From assembly GCA_018907035.1 (NCBI GenBank), contig JACCIC010000001.1, positions 1,961,501 through 2,025,500 on the forward strand: DNA of 64,000 nucleotides, written 5' to 3'. Made by a program: the position numbers and the translations under genes. The notes below the pieces were generated by a model. That model ran no database searches. It saw only the letters and a program-made list of their open reading frames with translations, and had not been told where the DNA came from. Positions 39,510 through 52,729 of this stretch are shown here, piece by piece (position 1 is the stretch's first letter; the number at the start of each line of letters is the position of its first letter). Origin of the DNA: Sycobia sp. Sy_11. Taxonomy: Eukaryota > Arthropoda > Insecta > Hymenoptera > Epichrysomallidae.

Positions 39510-41220
39510 TGAAAATCATGGCATATATTCATTTGTTCCAAAAGTAATATATTTATAATAATAATAACAGTCATGATATGAATTCATTAATACTGAAAAC
39601 AATAGTTTTAATAATGCATAAAACAATTGCATCCAGTATGCATGCAAAAGAAGAATATATATTCAAATTGTCAAAGTTAGCCAAGTGAAAAGTATATTTT
39701 CACTTGCATCGTGCAGAACTAACCACCTAAAATGAAGCAATGATAAATTTTCAATCGATCGCTAACGAGTTTAAAAAGTAATCCTAAATGAACAAGAATA
39801 ACGCTTCAAAGAATAATTTATCGTCGCACACAATATATTTCAAAACCAATCTTTCTAGACTGCAAGAAACTCGCACATCCATCCTGTAATATAATTGGAA
39901 TATAATTCTCAACCTGCAATTTCGTTCCAATCACATAAAGACCCGAAGGGAGGTGGCAAGATTCCCTATGCCCGGAACTTTCAGTTAATCAAAACAAAAG
40001 CCGCTCAAGCGTCCAGAGCATCAGCTGCGCGCCACCGTCGATATCGATCTCCCCGTCATAGACGCACATACACTTCAGCCGAGCGTCCGTCGCCTCTCAA
40101 CGACTGACGCTTCGATGCTAAAGTATTTATCGACGACTATAATGGTCGATCAATCCGGCTAATAGACTGGAAGGCTGTGCAAGGGCGTTGCTCGCCCGAT
40201 GGTTCATAGACGCGAACCTTCCACTCGCACCCCGAGTTTCTCTCACTATTCTATGTCGGGGTGGGCGGGGAATTTCTCGGATTGCCAAGATAGCTGGAAA
40301 TCAGAGATTATGGTGTACAGGAATGATAAGAGTAGCGCGATGGTCTAACATTGGCGCTTGCCACTCGTTTTTCTATAATTATTTTGGATGGTCTTTACTC
40401 CTTGTCATATCACCTGTACGTACGGTGTGAAAATGTATTTTTCTCTTTTTTACAACGAAGTTTTAGACGAGGTATCCTGAACATAACAGCTTTGAAAGAT
40501 TTTTATTGTCGATGTATTCTTTTTCAACTTTGTCAATTATTTTTAACATGATAATTGAATAGTCAGTTGAAAGAATTCCCACGGTATTGACAATTTATTA
40601 AATTTATTCTAATGGTTCTCGAATGTCGATTTACTGACTCAGTGGAGTGTAGAAATAGTAGTTATTAATTTATGTATTTACAGATTAGCTTTATATCGAT
40701 CAAGTAGATTAACTATATCTGATAGAAAGGGAAGATGAAAGATATTTTTCAAATCTGGTCACTGCAATAAGTACGATAACATATTTACCATAAAGATCAG
40801 ATTAAACAGTTTTGCTTTCAGTAGTAATTTAAACTATTCTCGTTATTTTATAAATATGTAAATGTTTGGAACCAGACAAGAAAAATATTTTTATATTATT
40901 TCAAAACTAGAAAAATGTACAGAATTACACGAATCTATTTAAACGAACAGTAAATCATCTGCTAGTATTTTAACCAATAATTTCTTATTCCAGAAATTTT
41001 CATTTGTTTATTGATTATTTATTATTGTTTGTGAAATTCGGTTAATTGAAGGACATCGAACATTACGAACTAAATAATAGAATTGCTTAAGAAATTTAAT
41101 CGATTAATGCAATGATATTTGCTTTGAAGCAGATTATTAAGTTTCAAATCAGTTATTATTTAATTTCAAATCAGCTACCTAATATATATTGTTTCCAAAC
41201 CCCATTTTAAATATATTACT
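39510..41220. other. Noncoding stretch
   Basis: A moderately GC-rich patch at about 40000-40340 carries short unsupported frames (39895-40107, 40188-40430). The rest is AT-rich. Confidence 0.6.
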
Positions 41221-41228
41221 TAACTGGT

Positions 41229-41276
41229 CGTTAAAATAAAATATATATCATTAAAATAAAATATATATCGTTAAAC

Positions 41277-41330
<54 letters not shown>
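41229..41330 (+). repeat. 20-bp tandem repeat leading into (TA)n
   Basis: cgttaaaataaaatatatat (41229-41248) is repeated with one change at 41249-41268 and begins a third copy at 41269, which grades into a pure TA run at 41281-41330. The TA run probably expanded from the end of the 20-bp unit. Confidence 0.9.
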
Positions 41331-41332
<2 letters not shown>

Positions 41333-42131
41333 TTATGTCAATTGATTAGATATTTTTCAATTTTTCCTTAAATATGCTTTTGAATAGAAAAATTCTTAGA
41401 TGTGCATTTATAAACGCACATAATTCTTTAATGTTTTAAAAATAATACCGGAGTGTATCTTGAAAATATTTCTATATTGGGAGGAATTACTGTTTTTTCT
41501 CAATATAAAATTTCGAATTCACTATTATGAAATGAATTGCTTGTCCACAATAAGATTTATATAAGTTATATTTTTGTTCGTGATTTTTCCTTATCGATTT
41601 TTAATAAATTTGGTTTCTTGTGGTGGGTATCGTGAAAATCAGTGAAGACTACGGTATTAAAAATTTTAGATTCGCATATAGAATTAAAAAAATTATTTCT
41701 CATTTATCCAGTTTTAATCTAGGAATTTTTACAACGCGTTCTATATATGTACACAACAAGACGTATTTTTGTAAAACTTTGCCTAAAAAAGCGTAGCTCC
41801 CTACATCAATCAAGGGGACTATTAAATAATCCATAAACCTCTGACGCGAGCGGCTCTACCGTATCTATAAATATACTCTAGGACACTCTGGTTGATATAT
41901 CCCCCTCCCCTCTCCAAACCCAATTCCTGTGTATATAGGAAACTTCCGCGGTCGCGCGCAATACCATGACCGATGGAAAAAGTTCGTGAGGCGGATGGCG
42001 GAGGGAGACGAGGGCAGCTGCCGAAACGACCCCGCACGGATTCGAAACAACAGTCCTCGGCCGGGTGTCGGGTGTCGTTGCGTGTGCATATAGATAGGAT
42101 AGGATTCCGGAAATTAATTGGCAAACTAGGG

Positions 42132-42134
<3 letters not shown>

Positions 42135-42168
<34 letters not shown>

Positions 42169-42182
42169 GTGTGTGTGTGTAT
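42135..42182 (+). repeat. (GT)n microsatellite
   Basis: GT run with one missing-G interruption (gttg). It lies in a GC-rich island, close to the CTCF-like motif. Confidence 0.95.
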
Positions 42183-42337
42183 GCGTACTCGAAACGCGAT
42201 GCGAGTAAAACAATTGATGGTCCACGGACAGTCATCAAAGGGATGAAGTGATCATCAGCGGGCCTGACGGCTACGAATTGCAATAAACAAGTTCAAGACG
42301 TCCCGCGAGGCTGCATTTGGGTTCGCGTATTGTTCTG

Positions 42338-42350
42338 CCGCTAGAGGGAG
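42338..42350 (+). promoter_or_regulatory. CTCF-like motif
   Basis: CCGCTAGAGGGAG matches 11 of 12 positions of the CTCF core CCRSYAGRKGGC. It is followed shortly by GGCGCC. It lies at the edge of a GC-rich island. CTCF marks insulators in insects as well as vertebrates; binding here is inference from the motif alone. Confidence 0.3.
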
Positions 42351-42429
42351 TTCGGCGCCACGGAGACAATTCGTCTCCTGACTCTGGGATCGGAACTTCT
42401 CTCGTCGAGATAGATCCGGTGTTCCATAG

Positions 42430-44341
42430 ATGCTTGAGAGCAGTTCGTCAAATATCCGAGCTTCTTTTCACTCTATCACTATATCTCTCCTTTCTCCCTC
42501 TCGCTTTTGTCGTTTCTCTGTTTATTATTGGCCCTGTGTTGGGTATAGTATTCGATCTTTAGCGAGTATCGATTATTTTCACTCATAAGAGAATGACGAA
42601 TGATTTTCCAGAAAATTTAATGATTACTTAATAAATTGTTGGTGTTTCATTTTTTACCTTTTTTCACTGTACTCGTGAGTTCATTCGAAGGTGTAAAATG
42701 CTCAATTCATATTAAATTTAATATTCTTTATTTGTATTTAACATAACTGTATTTATAATAACACATTACTTATTAATTCAAAAGTTGTTGCGAATGTTCT
42801 AAAGGAATATGAATAAATTTCAATCTTATTGAATGATTAATATCAATTAATATTAAAAAATTTTTATTTATAATTTATTCAAAGTAGATGAAGATCAATT
42901 CATTTATTATGTATGTTAGAAATAGTTTTAAAAATTTCTTAAATTTAATAATAATTTATAATTATTAATTAATTATTATTAAAGTTGTTATTGTTAATAA
43001 AAAGCTGAAATTATAATATTTAAAATTCAAATATTTAAAATTATCCAATCTTAACTGTGTAAAATGAAGATGATAGATGAAGCATTTCGTTTCACTTTTA
43101 ACAGAAGAATATAAGAGCTTATTCATCACCACGAATTTATTTTATTACAATTAATATTTAATTTCACATCCGTATTTACATAAAGAGTTAAATATGATAT
43201 CATTAAAAAATATTAGTTATTTTCTTCATATATTGATCCACCTTCGCGAAAATTAGATTATTATAATTTATATCATGTCACCGTTCAATATTTGCAATTT
43301 CATTTTTACTTTATTCTATTGTAATGTAACTGTATATACAGTTATGTATAAGTTTTTACAACGTTTTATTTTACAATGATAAAGAAAGTATAATTTAGGA
43401 GAGGTTAGTTATCATATTTTATTCTTATACTACTGATGAGATGAATAGAATACATGCTCGTTATTCATTTTCATCAGGAAAATATTATCTTGCAAAGAAT
43501 ATATAGGACGAAACCAATGGTATAAAAAAACTACATCCTCTATATTGTTCTTTGCTTTTACTACAGTTCTCATATTACGTTTACTTAGCTCTCATTCTCT
43601 GATGTAATAATGTACTGAGTAAAGTTAGATGCGCTTGTTTAAGAGGAAATTGTACATTTTTTTCTTAGTACACTTTTTTATCTCGACGTTTTGTGCAAGT
43701 AATTTAAAGTTTTTCTAAAGCAAGGTATACATTTTCTTAATTAAAATTTACTTTGCTGTTTATTCCTAAATTACAAAAAAAAAACAATAACGTCGATTAA
43801 GACGATTTCTAGACTGGTTAATAAATCAAGAATAACGAAGAACTTTTAACATAAAGCTTCACGAAAAAATATTCAAAGATTTTTGAAAAAAAAATAGTAC
43901 GGCAAAAAGTTTTTAAAGTATTTAATTTGATTTTAGGTATATAAGATTTTAGAAAGGGAATAGATTTTCATATTTTAGCTAGCAAAAGGTATTGACAAGT
44001 AAAATATACAACTAAGCAGCGTCAAAAAAATGTTTGGACACATTGTTGCTGGTAAAAAAAAAATTTGTTTCTACCAAGTTAATCTTCAGAAATCCAATTG
44101 GTACAAAAAAAAAATTGTAAAATGCATAAATGGGAAAATCTCTGAGTAAAATTGACTCCAACATATAATCCAAGCCTTATTAGTTTATTACATGAAATTT
44201 TCGAGCATTACCTTTGCAAACAGCCGAACCATTAATATTGACTAACTCACGTTTTCGTAAATTTTATCGATACAGGGGCGAACCAGGGGCGGTGTACCGA
44301 AAAAATAAACGAGCATCTCCGCGCGACTTTTTGTAGAATTG

Positions 44342-44395
<54 letters not shown>

Positions 44396-46880
44396 ATACG
44401 TTACGGTTTAATGACGCGTTAAAATTTAAAGCTCGAAGAGCCCGATGTTTTATTCATGTATACGAGAGATTTCAGCAAAAATATAACGGCTATATTATTA
44501 ATTGAAGGGGGGGTGGTAAAACGCGCGGCCACCAGCAGCGGTCTCGTAAACGGGAAGAGGTGCCACTCTTTTTATTTCTTTTTTTTTTTTGTTGACAAAC
44601 TAGATTTTTACTCAAATTGAACATAATTGGATCTATTCTTATTAAGGGTTATTTAAAGGACACAAAAACTGTTGAAAATTCGGCTTTTTTAAGGGTTTCT
44701 AAAAGACGCGATTATAATATAGAATGTCAGAAATACTTTTTTCGATATAAAAAAATATATATTAACTGAAATAAAACGTGGTATAATGAGCGATAAAAAA
44801 ACTGTATTGTGGAAGTACAGAATCGCAGAGTCCTGATAAATTATTTTGTATTGTGCCAGAGAGGCAAAAAGAGATGCGAGCCATGGTTTCATAATAATAA
44901 AACGATTATATTACGACTCTGAAAATCCTTTTAATGTAAGCACTATTATTTTATTAATTTTACCTTATTAAATGTAAATTAACGTAAAACTTTATGTCAA
45001 CAATTGCAATGCATTATATGAATATACGTGATTCAGAGCAGCTATTTATATCAGTTTTGTTTACAAATGTTTCGAAATGTACATAAAAATATAATGAATC
45101 GCATATGTACACTTCATACAAATGCAGTTCTGCAGTTTTGATTTAATTTTTTTATCCGTTTTTACAATATTTTTTTTAAAAATATTTAGAGCAAAGAAAA
45201 TTATTAAAATTATGACAAAGTTATTTAGTAAATAAATAATTGAAGGCAATATTGCGGGTTTACAGTTATTTGTAAGTTAGTTTCCTAAGGATTTAGGGAG
45301 AGACAAAGAATAACGAGTTCTCATCCAATTTTGTACATTATTCATTACTTTGAATCAATGATCAAATTAAAGATCACTTAAAAAATTATATTTCCATTTT
45401 TAACAAATCTTAGACTACCTTGTAAAGATAATTATTAAACTATATTTTATTACTTTAATTTTATACCCACTTATGCCTTTATTGCATTGCACATTGTACT
45501 CTTCTATCGTCTAATCCTTCTGCACACTTCTCACTCTCTTTGCCAATTTGATCAGTTCAAATTAGCCATCCCTCTCCGTCCAATCCATTGGTGCCACGAG
45601 CGCGCGTTCCGATATTTTTATTCATACTGGATCGAAAAGTGACGCGAAGCTGTAGCGTGACTCTGCGAAGATACACAGAAATTACTAGTTATGGCCACGG
45701 GTCTCATGATGCTCGAACGTACTTACGCGCAAATCGCTTTAATAATTTTTCGGATTAATTGCAACTCTGTGGCGAGCACCATTGCTTATGTATCGGGAAT
45801 GTATGCATTTTAACGGTATGCACAGACGGTAGAAATATCTCGTGTACGGGGATGATTTATTGTACGAGAAGGAGAGACTTTGGTGGTGAAAATTTGCGGA
45901 TAAAAAAAATATCGGATTGCATTATTGTACGAAAATAATGGGACCAAAACAGATAGTGCACGTAATAAAGTAGCTAAATTAACTGCCAACGATGGCAATT
46001 ACATTTATAGCTAGGAACGTTTTTGATATAATCTATTTTTCTATATATAATACAATGGTGTAAGACCAGTAAGGCTTGATGTTTGCACGACTATCATGAA
46101 TTTTTAATACCATTTGTTCGACCGATAAAGGAATAGAAGAGCAAAAGGAAAAAATAAATTAGTCTTCAAGATTCAACCCTAAGAATCAGGATTCAAATTG
46201 TTAAATGAAGATTAAGTATTTAATGATTAAGAAAACTCGAGGCAAGATGTATTTATATCAAAATGAAAATGATTTTATTATATACCCTACAGAGGTTAAT
46301 TTTACGTTTATAGTGATGTCGAAGAAGCTCACGACTGTTTCTCGTAAAATTCCGTAACCCCCTCGCACCGTATTTTCTAACTCTTTGGGATCGCATTGTC
46401 ATTCAGGATATATTAAATTGGTATCATCTCTTTTTTTTGTCATCAGTATTGCTCAAAAATGGTTTAAGCGAGAAAAATCTCCATTATATCGTCGACACGC
46501 CCTTCGACATCCCCTGGAAAGTTCCCTTACAGATGACCAAATAAAAAGAAGAATATCATAAAGTAAGATTTTCCGATCTATAAATATAATGTTCCTTCAG
46601 ATATGCATTCGTTTGTCATATAAACAAAATTATTTTCCGAGGCTGATGTTGAAGATCTATTTGCTTCTGATGGTCGACAAAAAGATTACTTATAACTATA
46701 TAAGTTTCTTACTTTCTTATCAGTAGTGATACTCCAATTGACGAGGAACAGACCTCGGAGCCTTTTCAAGACATTTTCATCCTCGATCACTCACTCCTGT
46801 TCCACCCGAAGCCGCTTCGAATTATTTCCTAAACTGAAGAAATTCCCAAAATTGCCAAAAACTCAAGAAAGGGAAAAAAA
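42430..46880. other. AT-rich noncoding stretch
   Basis: No gene seen. On the minus strand near 45784-45732 a short ATG-initiated frame (MVLATELQLIRKIIKAIC) ends at a donor-like cgc|gtaagt, but nothing supports it further. Confidence 0.65.
44344..44391. repeat. (AT)n microsatellite
   Basis: Uninterrupted AT run of 48 bp. Confidence 0.95.
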
Positions 46881-47530
46881 TATTTTCCTCACAGAATCCG
46901 GCCGCTCGCCTCTTAGATCCCTCGACCGACAGCCTTCAAAGTTCCCGTTAACGAGCCGCGACTGACCGCGCGCGGCGTGCAGGAGACAAGGTACCACCCC
47001 CCTTCTTCCCTCATACAGCCTTCGTCATTTGTCTTTGGACCGGGAAGCCATGTAATTAGTCCCCAGGCTTATGCGCGCGTACAGGGGCGGGGAGAGGCCT
47101 GGGTAAAAGTGAATTTAATTAAACGCGCGCGGGACTTTCGCGGGCAATTTAATTATCCTACTTTAACGATATGTTCTGAAACAGCGTCTAAAAAACTTAA
47201 ATACACCGTGAAACTTTTAGTTAATACGGTTAAGCTTATAACTGCCCGGCGTACTCTGCATTTGCTTCATTGTTATTATTTTTCTCCATTCAATTTCGTC
47301 TCTCGGTTGGACCGCTCGTTTTTTAACGCCGCCCCCGCAAACGGACTTCTTCTCAGACAGTTTTCACCTTTGAGGGTAAATTTTGACGCGACCACAGGCG
47401 AGGCTGTTCTCTGCCGCGGATTCAGCCAGCGGTCTCTACCATTTGAGGTTTGCGCATGTGCCGCAGAAATGGAAAAGTGGTTGGGAAAATCAGTGGGAAG
47501 CGAGTATGATGCGGCGTTGGTCGCTTGAAA
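46880..47530. other. GC-rich island with a long unsupported frame
   Basis: A 183-codon plus-strand frame (46977-47528) crosses this island. It has no domain, signal peptide or low-complexity explanation other than GC content. Its start is not in a good context, and no neighbouring exon or polyadenylation signal is evident. I treat it as probably chance. Confidence 0.45.
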
Positions 47531-48900
47531 TACTTAAAATAAATGTAAAATAATGATATACTGCAACAATGATAATTAAGACTATAACAGTAGACAAATG
47601 TTACATGATATTCATATTAATCTAAAACAATAATGGTCCGGTCAAAATGTTAAAATATTAAGATCCTATGGTTAATTACAGTCTAATATCAATGAAAGGC
47701 AAGTTTCCGATTAAATTCGAAACGAATTTAAAAATTAGAAATAAAATTACACTTACATTAAACAAAAGAAGAGGATGGAAAATTAAAGTTTCACCGTAAA
47801 ACATTTGCTGGACTTGTTAGTAAGATGATAAGTGGCATAATCTCAATCGTAAAAATTTATACTTACTTACAATTTCGACTGAATTATTTTGCTTAGGATA
47901 GTAGCAGCTGTAAATATAAGATCATATTCAAAATGTAACGAATTTAAACGTGTTCTTATCATTTGAACTATGGATAGTATTTATAAATATGTAGCTCTGC
48001 AAATAGTATAGCGATCTCCTTCGAATCCTTAAATAAATCATATTATAGATCCAATGATATGAAGTAGGATAATTGCGAAATCTACCACTGATGATGGTCA
48101 AAATAATGATCAATATATTCCAACGAGTGTAAATACTTCAAGTTCTATTCGTAAATATTCTTCAGTTCGATTGCAAGATTAATTAAATTGGCGATGAATT
48201 TGGAAACAACTAGAAATAAAATTAGTTTGACAAGAATGAAACTCTGATATTTAATCTTTTAAAAATCTACGCATTATCAATCTTCTATTGACGACATATA
48301 TGTATGCTGTTATATCTGTATTTATATATATTTATATATTTTGTCTTCAAACGATTAGAATCGTTCATTTTTAATTTACGTCGGGATTTAAATCAAGATT
48401 GTTAAGTGCTATTGTGTTAGATAAATATTACATAAACGGTAAAATACCGATTGATTAATTCGCACGAAATTACCGCTAATTGATAATTCGGCTTCATTGC
48501 GAAAACTGTTATCGTTTCGTTCGCGCGTGTAGCGTAAATCTCGGTTTCGCCTTAGTTTTATCAATGTTTATGTTTGGGAAAACGACGACACCGCGGCTCG
48601 AAGAAAAAGGTCCGAGCGAGTAAGCGCTAGCGCTCACTCGTAGCTTTGCGAACGATCGACTTCGTCACGGCAACAAAGAACTCTCATTGCTATCATTATT
48701 ATTAAAGTTAGAAGCTTGCCATTTTAATTATGTATTTTATAATATTGTTAATCTTTACGTTGAGTGACGCACGCGCGCGGTCATTTTTCAAAAGGATTTA
48801 TTGGCCATCGTATCGTCTGACCAGCCGTGCCCCGGGACTCGCAGATCGGGGCTCGTATTAGCCTATCTTCGGCAGCACGTTTATACGTTTATACGCGCGC

Positions 48901-48916
48901 CGTCACCTAGTGGCAG
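48901..48916 (-). promoter_or_regulatory. CTCF-like motif
   Basis: Read on the minus strand, CTGCCACTAGGTGACG contains CCACTAGGTGAC, which matches 11 of 12 positions of CCRSYAGRKGGC. It lies at the edge of the GC-rich island at 48.5-48.9 kb. Binding is inferred only from the motif. Confidence 0.3.
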
Positions 48917-50322
48917 AGGATCACACTAAGGATGACGGCTGGTACTGCAGACATTAGTCCTTTCTATAATCTGCAATTATATCATTATATTATTTCATGT
49001 TAAATTATTGTCTAGTATAGCTACATTATTTAATTATTATTATTAGATTATTAGTTTAGACGAATCAATCCTATGAACAGAATAATATAATAAAGTTCTA
49101 TCAATCTTCAAAAATTATTACAATTACTTTTAATGCTTAAATATCATAGGCGAGAGATCGGACAAGTGTTAAAAAAAGGCAACCGGAATATTATGGCTTT
49201 GGAGGCTTGGTATATAACGTAATGGATTAGGACGAAGTGTAAAGCTGCGTACGAAAAGGTAATGGAAAAGTTTGAATCTTATCAGGAGTTGGTGACTTAT
49301 TTCTCGTTTCCCCAATTAGTGGAGAATACAATTTATGAAGTTTTAAAACTTAAATTACCTTAATTTTATGATAGTGCCAAGTGAGCTTCAACAGATGTTT
49401 GCTTGAGATTAATTGCCACTTATCGTAATGACCGGCATTGCGGGAATTTTCATCGCTTATATTAGCAAAACGTGGAGTCACTTAGGCATTTTCACTGATC
49501 CATTTTCTTTACCGCGTTTCGGGAATTTCAGTTTTTTTTCTCACATTATATGCGGTATAAAATAAACAGTAAATCACCGATCTCATCGACATAAATCTCA
49601 TCTACATAATTACGATTTTGTGCGCTTTTTCGAAGCTTTATTTGATCGCGCGCGCATAATTAAGGAAATTGGCTGAGCTTCGATGCATCATCGATCTAAC
49701 GGCGCAGTTAATAAAGAATGCTATTGTTTCCATGAATTTCCATGAATGATATGTAAAAATCAATAATATTATACACTAATGGATAGAAATAGTCGGTAGA
49801 TTTAGTTAATTTACATATAAATGTCATAATTTTGATATATTAATACTATAAATCATACATTTAATTAATAAATAAATTGTATAACAAAATAATTAATAAA
49901 ATGTTATAATAAATAAATAATAAAATAATATAATATTTTCACACGATACACATATTATTTCATTCGAACGATTATTGCGAACAATAGATACATAAATATA
50001 TTAAACAGCGTTTAGGAAATTGCTACCATTTTATCCACAGTCCTTTTTTGCGACAACTATTTATCTTTCTGTACATTAACGACTTGCGGCTTTACCGAAT
50101 AAGTGACATTTTTTTTTTCAAGTAATAACTTTTTTAAACAGGCTAATTATATTTAACGTCCCGTTTCGAGCCTCATTAACCTCGTTCTACCAGCGGACCG
50201 CACAAGGTAAAAAGAAAATTATAAGGCCATAACTTTGGCAACGAAACAGAACGGGAATATTTGTGAATTAAAGAAAGTTCTAATGTTTTGAAAAGAGAGG
50301 AAGGGAAAAAAGTCCCCTAATC

Positions 50323-50368
50323 CCTCTCTCTCTCTCTTTCTCTCTCTATCTATCTATCTATCTATCTC
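50323..50368 (+). repeat. (CT)n then (TATC)n microsatellite
   Basis: CT steps give way to five tatc units, followed by further pyrimidine-rich sequence to about 50420. Confidence 0.9.
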
Positions 50369-51866
50369 TTCCTTCCTCTTTCTCCGCTGTTCTGTTTCTG
50401 TCCCCCTTTCTTTCTTTCTTGGCCGAACTGATTGAGCTGGAAATTGTAGTAACGAGTTTTGAGACAGATTGCAGGCGGTTTTCTTTTTATCCGACCGAAT
50501 TATCGGCGCCTCTGAAGGAAGAAAAATGAATCGATTGAACGGTGCTCGGTATAGGAAAAACTTTAGCCTCTATACTGCTGAAAGGTTAAATTACTTTGCC
50601 TTTTTTGTGTTCTCCAGAATGAGGACTAATTCGTCTGGAACTAATGTGTTCCTGGAGACAAAAAAAAAGAAAGAAAAAACAAAAGCACTTCTTGGCCGCA
50701 CACTTACATTAAATACGAAAGTAAATTTCGTCCTAAATTTAAAGAACAGATAAATTTGACGTGCATCGAACTAGGCGCTTTCTACGGGGCACTCTTAGCA
50801 ATCGTACGAGTAATCCGACCATTTAGCTGGAATCAATATTGGGTTTACGGAAAAGCGCGCACGGATGTAAAAACTTAATCATAAATAAACTGAACAATAT
50901 AAAATACGGCAGAAAGTTTCGGAACAACGCTTGTCTTCGGCTATCTCGTACCGAACGGAATATTGGAATCAGTCTATGGTGGAGAAGAAGCAATTGGAAA
51001 TTTTTGCGAAAAGTCAAGAAATAATTTTTCATTTTCTCTGATTTACGAACTACACGCTTAAGCTGCTCAACTGATTCGTAACATTTGATCTATACATTGG
51101 TTTGATTCATGAAATTCTGTTTATAATCTAGGTAATTGAATTTTAGTTTTAGCTTTCTATCAGATGGAAGCTAAAATAAATTTTGTAAAATTTGCTCTGA
51201 AGAATAAAACGAATAGATTAATAACTGGGTAGTAATGATTATAAATAAAAGGTAATGATAGCATTGCATTGGGAAATAGACGAAAAAGGCACAATTACAT
51301 CTTAATTAATTAAAATGAAATTAATTTTTATCGCGAATTTTTTTTTCGGTTGGCTGATCTCGCCAAGTCTGTGCGACCACTGCTTTGAACTTTTCCGAAG
51401 GGTAATAAACGGAGGCCACGCGATGCCCAGCTTTTCATACGGGCTTTCCCCGCTCTCGTTTATAAATACGATCTTTCCCGCGTGGCCCATTGAAGTCAGG
51501 CTCCTCTCCCCCGCTTATCATCGCTTTCTTTGCTCTCGCGCTTTTGCAAATTCTTTGTTTTAGCAGATCATTTATTCCGCGCCAAGCCGAAGGCGATAAA
51601 TATCCTTTGTTTCCCTAGATTATCGGCAATTCTAATAGGGTTTCCTGCAACTCGACGGCCCCGGGACTTTTATCCTGCGCGAAACTATCAATGCGCTTTA
51701 TGAGACGCGGATAGACTCTAATTGTAATTTGTAATATATTAAATAAATACAACACTAATAATTATTAAACGGAAAAATTTAGTAGTCAAATGACTTGCTT
51801 TTTTATATTAAAATAATTATCAAATTCAAATTAATTTCAATTCATTAACAATTATAATGAATCTAA

Positions 51867-51899
51867 ATAAATAAATAAATAAATAAATAAATACACACA

Positions 51900-51943
<44 letters not shown>
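51867..51943. repeat. (AAAT)n, (AC)n and (TA)n compound microsatellite
   Basis: aaat units to 51893 are followed by a short acacac run and then TA to 51943. Confidence 0.95.
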
Positions 51944-51948
<5 letters not shown>

Positions 51949-52204
51949 AGCCGAACTAAACACAGAAATAATATCAACTATAACAATAATATGAATGGTG
52001 TTATTAACATTTATTGTAATCGTTATTTACGCAATTTCAATCGGGATAATTTCAGTGTTTTGGATATTAAAAAAAATAAAAAGTGTAATTTATTAGAGCT
52101 AATATCTTTATACAGCTTAATAAAAACAATAGTGTTAACAAGAAAGAGATACATTGTTACTTAGCAAGGCTTATAATAATATATAATTCTCGCATATAAC
52201 ATAT

Positions 52205-52208
<4 letters not shown>

Positions 52209-52253
<45 letters not shown>
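52209..52253. repeat. (AT)n microsatellite
   Basis: Uninterrupted AT run of about 45 bp. Confidence 0.95.
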
Positions 52254-52256
<3 letters not shown>

Positions 52257-52729
52257 GTAATGCATTTGTATTGTATGCGATAGTTTAGCCTTATATAACT
52301 TTAACTTTAATAAATGTTAAATTGTGTTAATATTTGATCTCTTTTTAATTTTCTTTTCGAATTCTTTTTCTACTTCTATTCGAATTAAAAATTCAATTTC
52401 TTAATTGAATCTTTCATAATAATCTAAATAATTAGGCTATATAAACCGGTGAAATACATTTTATTAATAATATAAGAAAATCTATTAAACACATTTATAT
52501 TAAATATTGCTTATCCTCATTTTAATAACATTCTGCGATATGCAAAATAATATAAAACTGTAAATAATATAAAAAGAATTACTATTAAATTGCTTTCGCA
52601 TAATTTCTATCTATGAATTTTCGAAGAGCCGCTTTCTTAGATGTCCCTATAAAATATGAAGGACCCCATAATTTTTTAACAAATTTCTGCGCCAGACGTA
52701 CAGCCTCCCTACATCCTATTTAAGTAACT

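Larger units (their letters stand above)
41820..42430. other. GC-rich island
   Basis: CG-rich sequence with a (GT)n repeat and the CTCF-like motif. Frames on both strands include the Thr-His and Cys-Val runs of the repeat and are not called. Confidence 0.55.

Noticed and set aside
41822..42283. 153-codon minus-strand frame with Thr-His repeat
   Set aside because: It is driven by the (GT)n repeat and by composition.
46977..47528. 183-codon plus-strand frame
   Set aside because: It lies in a GC-rich island where stops are rare. There is no domain, good start or polyadenylation signal.
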